Assembly: GCA_937930605.1 (NCBI GenBank)
Contig: CALHBZ010000235.1
Span: 1-5,833, forward strand
Source: Streptococcus oralis
GTDB lineage: Bacteria; Bacillota; Bacilli; Lactobacillales; Streptococcaceae
Reading direction: 5' to 3'
DNA length: 5,833 nucleotides
The notes under the pieces are model-generated. The model was given only the letters and a program-made list of their open reading frames with translations. It was not told the DNA's origin and did not search any database. Shown one piece after another: positions 1 through 5,696 of this stretch (its first letter is position 1; each line of letters opens with the position of its first letter). The translations under genes were made by a program, and so were the position numbers.

Positions 1-82
1 TCCAGACGTTGACGGTGCCCTTGTTGGTGGTGCGTCACTTGAAGCTGAAAGCTTCTTGGCATTGCTTGACTTTGTAAAATAA
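1..82 (+). CDS. tpiA: Triosephosphate isomerase, C-terminal end (partial)
   Basis: This is the 3' end of a gene that begins outside the window. The last 26 codons, from base 2 to the TAA at 80-82, read PDVDGALVGGASLEAESFLA and then end in LLDFVK. The stretch DGALVGGASL is the strongly conserved phosphate-binding loop near the C-terminus of triosephosphate isomerase. In that family the main-chain amides of this loop hold the phosphate of glyceraldehyde-3-phosphate or dihydroxyacetone phosphate. The enzyme interconverts these two in cytoplasmic glycolysis. The ending a few residues after the conserved helix matches the family's normal C-terminus, so the gene looks intact here. A terminator follows 13 bases after the stop, so it is probably the last gene of its transcript. 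Confidence 0.93.
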   Translation, partial: PDVDGALVGGASLEAESFLALLDFVK

Positions 83-95
83 TCTAGGTTTTTCC

Positions 96-146
96 AGACA
101 GACAGTTAAAAGGACTAGGTGACTTTGACTGCCTGTCTTATTTTTA
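96..146 (+). terminator. Intrinsic terminator of tpiA
   Basis: Bases 96-110 pair with 124-138. The stem has 15 positions with one A/C mismatch (102/132) and one G-U pair (107/127). The loop has 13 bases, and the T-rich run TTATTTTT (138-145) follows directly. It lies 13 bases after the tpiA stop, the expected position for a rho-independent terminator. Some read-through into the exporter leader cannot be excluded. Confidence 0.8.
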
Positions 147-190
147 CTTGGAGTATTCTTGTGAAAAGGAATTTTTTCAGATTAGGAAAG

Positions 191-206
191 TTCCTTAGGG
201 AAGGAA
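191..206 (+). promoter_or_regulatory. Leader hairpin 1 upstream of the ABC exporter operon
   Basis: TTCCTT-AGGG-AAGGAA forms a perfect 6-bp stem with a 4-base loop. It overlaps an alternative dyad, AGGAA-AG-TTCCT (184-195), so the same TTCCT could pair upstream or downstream. The hairpin abuts the GC-rich hairpin that follows, with two bases shared. Together they form a structured leader. Whether this is an RNA switch, a protein operator or chance cannot be told from sequence alone. Confidence 0.4.
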
Positions 207-237
207 AGGCGTGCAGAAGCGCGCTCTTTTCTGTATT
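205..237 (+). terminator. Candidate transcription attenuator before the ABC exporter genes
   Basis: Bases 205-214 (AAAGGCGTGC) pair with 219-229 (GCGCGCTCTTT) around an AGAA loop. This gives ten pairs including one G-U pair, with a single bulged T at 225. The core is six consecutive pairs, five of them G-C, unusually GC-rich for this AT-rich intergenic region. The distal arm runs straight into the T-rich sequence CTTTTCTGTATT (226-237). That is the form of an intrinsic terminator, yet it stands 24 bases before the exporter start codon with no gene ending just upstream. An attenuator is therefore more likely than a plain gene-end terminator. I found no convincing promoter between 139 and 204. 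Confidence 0.45.
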
Positions 238-248
238 AAAAAGTTATG

Positions 249-258
249 AAAGGAGGAG
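249..258 (+). promoter_or_regulatory. Ribosome binding site that fixes the start of the first ABC gene
   Basis: AAAGGAGGAG is a near-perfect Shine-Dalgarno sequence, 4 to 5 bases before the ATG at 261. An in-frame ATG at 246 lies just upstream of it, so codons 2-4 of the longer reading would be made from the ribosome binding site itself. Nothing resembling a Shine-Dalgarno sequence precedes 246. The start at 261 is therefore preferred. Confidence 0.85.
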
Positions 259-260
259 TT

Positions 261-1997
261 ATGCTCTATATTTGGTCTTATTTGAAAAAATATCCCAAGT
301 GGTTATTCTTGGATTTCTTTGGAGCGATTTTCTTTGTTATCGTCAATCTTGGACTGCCAACTGTTCTGGCTCGGATGATTGATGAAGGAGTGAATAAAGG
401 GAATGAACAGCAATTGTATGTTTGGGCTGCTATCATGCTGGTGATTATTCTATGTGGGACCTTGGGGCGTATAGTCTTGGCCTACGCAGCCAGTAAGCTG
501 ACGACCAATATGGTCAAGGATATGAGGGATGATCTCTATGCTAAATTACAAGAGTATTCTCATCATGAATATGAAAAGATAGGAGTATCTTCACTGGTTA
601 CTCGTATTACTAGTGATGCCTTTGTTCTCATGCAGTTTGCAGAACAGACCTTAAAATTGGGTGTCATAACTCCCATGATGATGTTGTCTAGTATTTTAAT
701 GATCTTTTTGACCAGCCCGTCATTAGCCTGGATAGTAGCCTTTGCAGTACCTTTCTTGGCTGTGGTGGTTATTTATGTGGCTGTCAAGACTCGCCCTTTG
801 TCAGAAAAACAGCAGGCTACCTTAGACAAGATCAATCAATACGTTAGAGAAAATCTGATGGGGCTCCGTGTCATTCGTGCCTTTGCCCGTGAGGAGTTTC
901 AAGTGGAACGCTTTGCAGGACAAAATGCGGTCTATGCAGCTAATTCCAATCGTCTGTTTAAACTAACTGGCTTGACAGAACCCTTGTTTGTTCAAATTAT
1001 CATTGCCATGATTGTGGCTATTGTCTGGTTCGCTCTGGATCCTATCAAACAAGGAAGCTTGCAAATTGGGGACCTGGTGGCCTTTATCGAATATAGTTTC
1101 CACGCCCTCTTGTCCTTCCTTTTCCTATCCAATCTCTTCACCATGTATCCTCGTACAGCCGTTTCGAGTGAACGGTTGAAAGAAGTCATGGACATGCCGA
1201 TTTCCATTGATCCCAATGAAGGAGGTGTTAGAGAGACTGAAACTCACGGCTATTTGGAATTTGAAAATGTCACCTTTGCTTATCCTGGCGAGACGGAAAA
1301 TCCTGTTTTGCACAATATTTCGTTTTGTGCCAAACCAGGCGAAACCATTGCCTTTATCGGTTCGACTGGATCTGGTAAGTCCTCTCTTGTGCAATTGATT
1401 CCCCGTTTTTACGATGTTACCCTTGGGAAAATCAAAGTTGATGGTATCGATGTGAGGGATTATCGACTTAAGTCTCTCCGTCAAAAGATTGGATTTATCC
1501 CACAGAAGGCTTTACTCTTTACAGGAACCATCGCTGAGAATATTCGCTATGGGAAGGAAGATGCCAGTCACAAAGACCTACATCAGGCGGCAGATGTGGC
1601 GCAAGCTAGAGATTTTATTGAAAGTCGAGAAGAAGGATTTGCGACTCATCTAGCTGAAGGCGGAAGCAACCTTTCTGGGGGACAGAAACAGCGCCTTTCA
1701 ATTGCCAGAGCGGTTATAAAGAATCCTGATATCTATATTTTTGATGATTCTTTCTCAGCCTTGGATTATCGCACAGATGCTATTTTACGTCGTCGTCTCA
1801 AGGAAGTCACGCAGAATGCTACGGTTCTAATTGTCGCTCAACGTGTCGGAACCATCATGGATGCGGACCAGATTATCGTTCTTGATAAGGGAGAAATCGT
1901 GGGTCGCGGTCGACATGAGGAATTGATGAAGACAAATGACATCTATCGTGAAATTGCTGAGTCGCAGTTGAAAAATGCATCTCTAACAGAAGAATAG
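261..1997 (+). CDS. Heterodimeric ABC exporter, half-transporter with degenerate ATP site
   Basis: This 578-residue membrane protein has an exporter-type transmembrane domain (about six helices, residues 13 to 300) followed by a nucleotide-binding domain (about 325 to 578). Visible motifs are Walker A GSTGSGKS (367-374, Lys373), Q-loop Gln415, an intact signature LSGGQ (471-475), Walker B ending in Asp495-Asp496, D-loop SALD (499-502), and Gln527 where the switch histidine is expected. The catalytic glutamate after Walker B is Asp, and the H-loop His is Gln. These two changes mark the degenerate half of heterodimeric exporters such as LmrCD, BmrCD and TM287/288. Its intact LSGGQ should complete the active ATP site of the partner encoded 8 bases downstream. 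The likely role is export of a drug, lipid or peptide; the substrate cannot be read from sequence. From memory it does not match pneumococcal PatA closely, and it more resembles the SP_1839/1840-type pair, so no symbol is given. Confidence 0.93.
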   Translation: MLYIWSYLKKYPKWLFLDFFGAIFFVIVNLGLPTVLARMIDEGVNKGNEQQLYVWAAIMLVIILCGTLGRIVLAYAASKLTTNMVKDMRDDLYAKLQEYSHHEYEKIGVSSLVTRITSDAFVLMQFAEQTLKLGVITPMMMLSSILMIFLTSPSLAWIVAFAVPFLAVVVIYVAVKTRPLSEKQQATLDKINQYVRENLMGLRVIRAFAREEFQVERFAGQNAVYAANSNRLFKLTGLTEPLFVQIIIAMIVAIVWFALDPIKQGSLQIGDLVAFIEYSFHALLSFLFLSNLFTMYPRTAVSSERLKEVMDMPISIDPNEGGVRETETHGYLEFENVTFAYPGETENPVLHNISFCAKPGETIAFIGSTGSGKSSLVQLIPRFYDVTLGKIKVDGIDVRDYRLKSLRQKIGFIPQKALLFTGTIAENIRYGKEDASHKDLHQAADVAQARDFIESREEGFATHLAEGGSNLSGGQKQRLSIARAVIKNPDIYIFDDSFSALDYRTDAILRRRLKEVTQNATVLIVAQRVGTIMDADQIIVLDKGEIVGRGRHEELMKTNDIYREIAESQLKNASLTEE

Positions 1998-2005
1998 GAG
2001 GAAAC

Positions 2006-3787
2006 ATGAAAACACAATCTAGTTTGGCTCGTTTGTGGAGCTATTTAAAAGCCTACCGTTTTTCTGTCTTTTTTGCAGTCTTTCTAAAAGTTTTAAGTGT
2101 GGTCATGAGTGTCTTGGAGCCTTTTGTCTTGGGGCTGGCCATTACGGAGTTGACAAAAAACATCTTAGATATGGCTAAGGGTCTTTCAGGTGCTGGTATC
2201 AATACTGGCTACATCGGAACTGTTTTAATCATTTATCTCTTTAGAGGTCTCTTGTATGAACTTGGTTCTTATTATTCCAACTATTTCATGACCAATGCGG
2301 TACAGTTCATGACCCAAGATCTGCGAAATGAAATGACTGAAAAGATCAATCGTATCCCTGTGTCTTTCTTTGACAAACACCAGTTTGGTGATTTATTGGG
2401 ACGCTTTACCAGTGATGTTGAGACAGTTTCCAATGCCCTTCAGCAGTCTTTTCTTCAAATTGTAAATGCCCTTTTGACGATTGTCCTCGTCATGGGAATG
2501 GTATTATACTTAAACTTTCAGCTGGCTATAGTGGTGATTCTATCCATTCCAGTGACCTATTTTGGTGCAAGAAGTATCCTGAAACGTTCTCAGCCTTATT
2601 TTAAAGAGCAGGCGGCTATTTTAGGACGGATGAATGGCTACGTGCAGGAAAATCTCACAGGTTTTAATGTCTTGAAACTCTACGGTCGTGAGGAATCCTC
2701 TCATAAAGAATTTTCTGAGATTACGGACGACCTCCAACGTGTTGGCTTTAAAGCCAGCTTTATCTCTGGACTCATGATGCCAGCTCTCCATGCCGTATCA
2801 GACTTGACCTATCTGATCGTTGCAGTTCTTGGTGGTTTGCAGGTTATTGCAGGCCGTTTGACAGTGGGGAATATGCAGGCCTTTGTTCAGTATGTTTGGC
2901 AGGTTAGCCAGCCTATCCAAAACATCACTCAACTTGCGGGTCAAATGCAAAGTGCCAAGTCTTCGCTCGATCGTATCTTCGACATCTTGGATGAGACAGA
3001 GGAAGTCGAGGGAGAAGAACTCGAAATCCTTGAACCCTTAACAGGTCAGGTAACTTTTAAGCAGGTTGATTTTCAGTATGTCGAAAACAAGCCATTGATT
3101 CGAAACTTTAATCTAGAAGTTCAACCAGGAGAGATGGTAGCGATTGTAGGTCCGACTGGAGCTGGTAAAACAACCCTGATTAATCTACTCATGCGTTTTT
3201 ATGATGTTACAGCAGGTGCAATCTTGGTTGACGGCCAGGATATTCGCCAGTTGTCACGACAAGACTACCGCCGGCAGTTTGGGATGGTCTTGCAGGATGC
3301 TTGGCTTTATGAAGGGACTATCAAAGAAAATCTACGTTTTGGAAATCTTGACGCCAGTGATGAGGAAATAATAGAAGCTGCCAAAGCAGCAAATGTAGAC
3401 CACTTTATTCGAACTCTTCCTGGTGGTTACAATATGGAGATGAACCAAGAGTCCAGCAATATTTCCCTCGGGCAAAAACAACTGTTGACCATCGCGCGTG
3501 CTCTCCTAGCCAATCCTAAAATTCTCATTTTGGATGAAGCGACTTCCTCTGTTGACACCCGTTTGGAACTCTTGATTCAAAAAGCCATGAAACGATTGAT
3601 GAAGGGGAGAACCAGCTTTGTCATCGCCCATCGTCTCTCGACCATTCAAGAAGCGGATAAGATTCTCGTTCTTAAAGATGGACAGATTATTGAGCAGGGA
3701 AATCATGAAAGCTTGCTCCAAGAAAAAGGCTTCTATTACGACCTTTATCAAAGTCAATTTTCGAGTAAATCCGATCAAGTCAGCTAA
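2006..3787 (+). CDS. Heterodimeric ABC exporter, half-transporter with catalytic ATP site
   Basis: This 593-residue protein has six predicted membrane helices (roughly 19-46, 68-92, 147-168, 171-187, 252-280, 288-312) and a C-terminal nucleotide-binding domain. Walker A is GPTGAGKT (382-389, Lys388), the Q-loop is Gln430, Walker B ends in Asp510-Glu511, and the switch histidine is His542, so its own catalytic residues are complete. Its signature is ISLGQ (486-490) instead of LSGGQ. That change falls on the face that completes the partner's degenerate site. The pair thus has one hydrolytic and one mainly structural ATP site. A loop of about 20 residues between helices 1 and 2 is longer than in the partner. 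The Shine-Dalgarno sequence TAGGAGGA (1995-2002) overlaps the partner's stop codon, and the start is 8 bases after it, consistent with coupled, equimolar synthesis. The gene ends in tandem TAA stops. No strong terminator follows. Confidence 0.93.
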   Translation: MKTQSSLARLWSYLKAYRFSVFFAVFLKVLSVVMSVLEPFVLGLAITELTKNILDMAKGLSGAGINTGYIGTVLIIYLFRGLLYELGSYYSNYFMTNAVQFMTQDLRNEMTEKINRIPVSFFDKHQFGDLLGRFTSDVETVSNALQQSFLQIVNALLTIVLVMGMVLYLNFQLAIVVILSIPVTYFGARSILKRSQPYFKEQAAILGRMNGYVQENLTGFNVLKLYGREESSHKEFSEITDDLQRVGFKASFISGLMMPALHAVSDLTYLIVAVLGGLQVIAGRLTVGNMQAFVQYVWQVSQPIQNITQLAGQMQSAKSSLDRIFDILDETEEVEGEELEILEPLTGQVTFKQVDFQYVENKPLIRNFNLEVQPGEMVAIVGPTGAGKTTLINLLMRFYDVTAGAILVDGQDIRQLSRQDYRRQFGMVLQDAWLYEGTIKENLRFGNLDASDEEIIEAAKAANVDHFIRTLPGGYNMEMNQESSNISLGQKQLLTIARALLANPKILILDEATSSVDTRLELLIQKAMKRLMKGRTSFVIAHRLSTIQEADKILVLKDGQIIEQGNHESLLQEKGFYYDLYQSQFSSKSDQVS

Positions 3788-3854
3788 TAAAATAAGGCTA
3801 GATTTTTCTTAAATTATCAGTCTATTGCAACTTTTTTAATATGAGTTAATTCCC

Positions 3855-3883
3855 TTGCTTTTGTATACTAGGAGTAGTATACT
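3855..3883 (+). promoter_or_regulatory. Predicted dpr promoter
   Basis: TTGCTT (3855-3860) and TATACT (3878-3883) are separated by exactly 17 bases. The -10 matches the sigma-A consensus at five of six positions; the -35 matches at three. The predicted start of transcription is near 3890, giving a 5' leader of about 47 bases. Almost the whole spacer and most of the -10 lie inside a perfect dyad (3863-3882), so a repressor bound there would block the polymerase. The weak -35 also fits a regulated promoter. Confidence 0.6.
3863..3882. promoter_or_regulatory. Perfect 8-4-8 inverted repeat overlapping the dpr promoter (putative operator)
   Basis: GTATACTA-GGAG-TAGTATAC is a perfect 8-bp inverted repeat with a 4-base centre. 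It lies between the -35 and -10 boxes and covers five of the six -10 bases. A 20-bp symmetric site in this place is typical of an operator for a dimeric regulator. It does not look like the PerR box, the AdcR site (TTAAC..GTTAA) or the CopY box (TACA..TGTA) as I know them. Iron- or redox-responsive control, for example by RitR in the mitis group, would suit the gene, but I cannot match this sequence to a known site. Confidence 0.55.
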
Positions 3884-3889
3884 TAGGTA

Positions 3890-3909
3890 GTAATCAATAA
3901 ATTGGTTAC
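3890..3909 (+). promoter_or_regulatory. Hairpin at the predicted 5' end of dpr mRNA
   Basis: GTAATCAAT-AA-ATTGGTTAC pairs over nine positions, with one G-U pair at 3894/3905. The 2-base loop is too tight, so the innermost one or two pairs would open in RNA. It starts at the predicted transcription start and lies 15 bases before the Shine-Dalgarno sequence. It could stabilise the 5' end of the message, or as DNA it could be a second operator. The evidence is structural only. Confidence 0.35.
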
Positions 3910-3936
3910 AAAAATAATATTTACGAGGTAAGAAAA

Positions 3937-4455
3937 ATGGTTGAATTGAAAAAAGAAGCAGTAAAAGACGTAACAACATTATCTAAAGCAGCGCCAGTAG
4001 CATTGGCAAAAACAAAGGAAGTATTGAACCAAGCAGTGGCGGACTTGTATGTGGCTCACATCGCCCTTCACCAAGTTCACTGGTATATGCGTGGCCGTGG
4101 TTTCCTAGTATGGCATCCAAAAATGGATGAATACATGGACAGCCTTGATGGTTATCTTGACGAAATCAGCGAACGTTTGATCACCCTTGGTGGCAGACCT
4201 TACTCAACTTTGACAGAGTTCCTTCAACACAGTGAAATTGAAGAAGAAGAAGGAGAATTCCGTAACGTTGAAGAAAGCTTGGAACGTGTTCTAGCTATTT
4301 ATCGCTACCTCATCACTCTTTTCCAAAAAGCTTTGGATGTGACTGACGAAGAAGGCGATGATGTTACAAACGATATCTTTGTTGGTGCTAAGGCTGAACT
4401 TGAGAAAACAGTTTGGATGCTTACGGCAGAACTTGGACAAGCTCCTGGTTTGTAA
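3937..4455 (+). CDS. dpr: Dps-like peroxide resistance protein Dpr
   Basis: This 172-residue protein is of the Dps/ferritin-like family and has the usual streptococcal Dpr length. Family members form hollow 12-subunit spheres that oxidise Fe(II) and store it as ferric mineral, which prevents Fenton chemistry. Streptococci lack catalase, so this is a main defence against the hydrogen peroxide they make. The inter-subunit ferroxidase ligands are visible with exact family spacing: His48, in HWYMRGRGF, His60, Asp75 and Glu79. These correspond to E. coli Dps His51, His63, Asp78 and Glu82. The lysine-containing N-terminal extension (about residues 1-28) is variable within the family. GAGG at 3925-3928, 8 bases before ATG, supports the start. 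The gene has its own promoter with an overlapping dyad and ends at a strong terminator, so it is probably monocistronic. The acidic run EIEEEEGEF (about 98-106) is a possible iron-attracting surface; that is inference. Confidence 0.95.
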   Translation: MVELKKEAVKDVTTLSKAAPVALAKTKEVLNQAVADLYVAHIALHQVHWYMRGRGFLVWHPKMDEYMDSLDGYLDEISERLITLGGRPYSTLTEFLQHSEIEEEEGEFRNVEESLERVLAIYRYLITLFQKALDVTDEEGDDVTNDIFVGAKAELEKTVWMLTAELGQAPGL

Positions 4456-4473
4456 GATATAGTTGCTACCCCT

Positions 4474-4509
4474 TTTATCATGAGGTGCTTGATAAGTGCC
4501 CATGACAAA
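4474..4509 (+). promoter_or_regulatory. Long imperfect hairpin just after dpr
   Basis: Bases 4474-4490 pair with 4494-4509 around a GAT loop. There are 15 pairs, with one A/C mismatch (4477/4506), one bulged A (4483) and two G-U pairs. It begins 18 bases after the dpr stop and has no T-run directly after it, so it does not look like the terminator itself. It could protect the 3' end of the dpr transcript or compete with the terminator hairpin downstream, because CATGAC (4501-4506) is also complementary to GTCATG (4523-4528). Confidence 0.45.
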
Positions 4510-4518
4510 TCATCTTTT

Positions 4519-4557
4519 AAAAGTCATGTAACTGTAAAAAGGTGCATGACTTTTTTT
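4519..4557 (+). terminator. Intrinsic terminator of dpr
   Basis: AAAAGTCATGTA (4519-4530) pairs with TGCATGACTTTT (4543-4554). There are 12 pairs including one G-U pair, and the loop has 12 bases. Seven T residues (4551-4557) form the end of the stem and the U-tract. This is the clearest terminator in the window and separates dpr from the next promoter, which starts 22 bases later. Confidence 0.88.
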
Positions 4558-4578
4558 GTCTGCTGGACTTCGGACACA

Positions 4579-4607
4579 TTGTCAAAAGTAGGATTTTACG
4601 GTATAAT
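4579..4607 (+). promoter_or_regulatory. Sigma-A promoter of the zinc-ribbon/membrane-protein unit
   Basis: TTGTCA (4579-4584), a 17-base spacer and a perfect TATAAT (4602-4607) form a near-consensus housekeeping promoter. The predicted start is near 4614, leaving a leader of about 52 AT-rich bases. No strong dyad overlaps it, so expression may be largely constitutive. Confidence 0.85.
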
Positions 4608-4665
4608 AGTTGCTGTTCAATAATATATGAATTTCAAAGAATAATTGATAGTTTAAGGAGGACTT

Positions 4666-5004
4666 ATGAACAACTTACCAAATTGCCTAAAATGTAATTC
4701 AGAATATGTCTATGAAGACGGAAGTCTCTTGGTTTGCCCAGAGTGTGCCTATGAATGGAATCCTGCTGAAGTTGCAGAAGTAGAAGAAGGTGTTATCGCT
4801 ATCGATGCCAATGGAAATAAATTGGCTGATGGTGATACTGTAACCCTCATCAAGGACTTGAAAGTAAAAGGTGCGCCAAAGGATTTGAAACAAGGAACTC
4901 GTGTTAAAAATATCCGTATCGTAGAAGGTGACCACAACATCGACTGTAAGATTGATGGTTTTGGAGCTATGAAACTCAAGTCAGAGTTTGTTAAGAAAAT
5001 CTAG
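4666..5004 (+). CDS. phnA: PhnA/YjdM-family zinc-ribbon protein
   Basis: This 112-residue cytoplasmic protein matches the family's usual length (E. coli YjdM has about 111). The N-terminus is a zinc ribbon with two CxxC knuckles, Cys7-Cys10 and Cys24-Cys27, in the family pattern CxKCxSEY...CPECAYEW. A short acidic linker follows. The conserved C-terminal domain (about 43-112) contains [31 protein letters not shown] and LKSEFVKK. These segments closely resemble E. coli PhnA/YjdM as I remember it. The name comes from its position beside the E. coli phosphonate genes, but the protein is not needed for phosphonate use and its molecular role is unknown. No phosphonate genes are visible here. AAGGAGGA at 4655-4662 is strong but only 3 to 4 bases from ATG. 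The gene is first in a two-gene unit with the membrane protein 2 bases downstream. Confidence 0.92.
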   Translation: MNNLPNCLKCNSEYVYEDGSLLVCPECAYEWNPAEVAEVEEGVIAIDANGNKLADGDTVTLIKDLKVKGAPKDLKQGTRVKNIRIVEGDHNIDCKIDGFGAMKLKSEFVKKI

Positions 5005-5006
5005 CC

Positions 5007-5630
5007 ATGAAACTGAATTACAAATTTATCTTTTATAGTCGTGTGCTCTTGTTCTTAGCGGCATTTACAGGAGTTTATTTGGAGATTACCAAGCATGGTG
5101 GTTTTGGTATGCTCCTTTACTACACAGTGTTGTCTAATCTTTTGGTAACGATTTTCACGGGTTATCTGCTCCGTGTGATGAGCCGTTCAGGTGAAAATTG
5201 GCAAAGTCCGACCTTGCTTCGTCTCAAGGGTGGCGTTACCATGAGTATCATGATTACTTGTGTAATTTATCATTTTATGCTTGCTCCGATAGCGACAGAC
5301 TTTTACCGTGTGGAGAATTTCCTTTGCCACTATATCGTTCCACTCTGGTTTTTAGCCGATACCCTCTTCTTTGATAAGCAAGGTCAATACAAGATCTGGG
5401 ATCCAGTCTTGTGGACCATCTTGCCCTTGGTTTATATGATTTTTGCCCTTTTTAATGGCTTAGTATTGAAACTACCGGTACCAAATTCCAAGGTTAGTCC
5501 TTTCCCTTATTTCTTTTTAGATGTGGCAAAAGGTTGGGACGTGGTTATTAAATGGTGTTTGATCATTTTTGTAGCCTATATGGTTGCAGGCTTTATCTTC
5601 TATCTGATCAAACAAATCAAGCGAAAATAG
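5007..5630 (+). CDS. Pr6Pr-type six-helix membrane protein
   Basis: This 207-residue integral membrane protein has six hydrophobic segments at about 7-26, 33-57, 75-94, 104-122, 133-154 and 179-201. The C-terminus is basic (KQIKRK), which suggests a cytoplasmic tail. There is no cleavable signal peptide. Polar residues within or near the membrane include Thr40 and Asn44 (YYTVLSN), His89 in helix 3, His108 in helix 4 (CHYIVPLWF) and the segment PYFFLD (167-172). The overall pattern fits the uncharacterised Pr6Pr family, which is common in streptococci and lactobacilli. The spacing of Thr40 and His108 loosely recalls the FAR-17a/AIG1 hydrolases. The ATG follows the phnA stop by 2 bases and has no Shine-Dalgarno sequence, so translation probably depends on ribosomes finishing phnA. 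The function is unknown. Confidence 0.72.
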   Translation: MKLNYKFIFYSRVLLFLAAFTGVYLEITKHGGFGMLLYYTVLSNLLVTIFTGYLLRVMSRSGENWQSPTLLRLKGGVTMSIMITCVIYHFMLAPIATDFYRVENFLCHYIVPLWFLADTLFFDKQGQYKIWDPVLWTILPLVYMIFALFNGLVLKLPVPNSKVSPFPYFFLDVAKGWDVVIKWCLIIFVAYMVAGFIFYLIKQIKRK

Positions 5631-5654
5631 TCTTCCTATTAGGAAAGTTAGAAC

Positions 5655-5689
5655 GGAGTCTCTAGTTCAAACAGGCTCCTTCTTTTCTT
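5655..5689 (+). terminator. Intrinsic terminator of the phnA-membrane protein unit
   Basis: GGAGTCT (5655-5661) pairs with AGGCTCC (5673-5679): seven pairs including one G-U pair, with an 11-base loop. TTCTTTTCTT (5680-5689) follows directly. It lies 24 bases after the stop of the membrane protein gene. Confidence 0.75.
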
Positions 5690-5696
5690 GCCATCT

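Noticed and set aside
119..160. GTG at 119 as the start of a coding frame reaching 382
   Set aside because: It lies in the loop of the tpiA terminator, and most of the frame overlaps the exporter gene. Only the shorter version from GTG 161 is kept, as a speculative leader peptide.
181..192. 12-base direct repeat ATTAGGAAAGTT, also at 5638-5649
   Set aside because: About one exact 12-base match is expected by chance in an AT-rich window of this size, and the flanks differ.
246..260. Upstream in-frame ATG giving a 583-residue first ABC subunit
   Set aside because: Its first codons are the Shine-Dalgarno sequence of the ATG at 261, and no ribosome binding site precedes 246.
992..1484. Open frames on the reverse strand within the first ABC gene
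   Set aside because: They lie entirely inside a well-supported gene and show no recognisable domain. They are chance frames opposite coding sequence, like those at 3506-3778, 4291-4508 and 4699-4979.
261..3787. Identification of the pair as the fluoroquinolone pump PatA/PatB
   Set aside because: The N-terminal and transmembrane sequences do not match PatA as I remember it. The shared features are common to all heterodimeric exporters of this class.
3788..3854. Terminator of the ABC operon
   Set aside because: Only 4-bp stems such as TAAG/CTTA (3793-3811 region) are present near the T-runs. No stable hairpin was found, so read-through to dpr is possible.
4557..4576. Small stem TGTCTG/CGGACA upstream of the phnA promoter
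   Set aside because: Six pairs with one G-U pair, outside both transcripts' likely functional regions, and no T-run. It is probably incidental.
5633..5645. Dyad TTCCTA-T-TAGGAA after the membrane protein gene
   Set aside because: The single-base centre cannot form an RNA loop, and the proper terminator is at 5655-5689. There is no promoter nearby to make it an operator.
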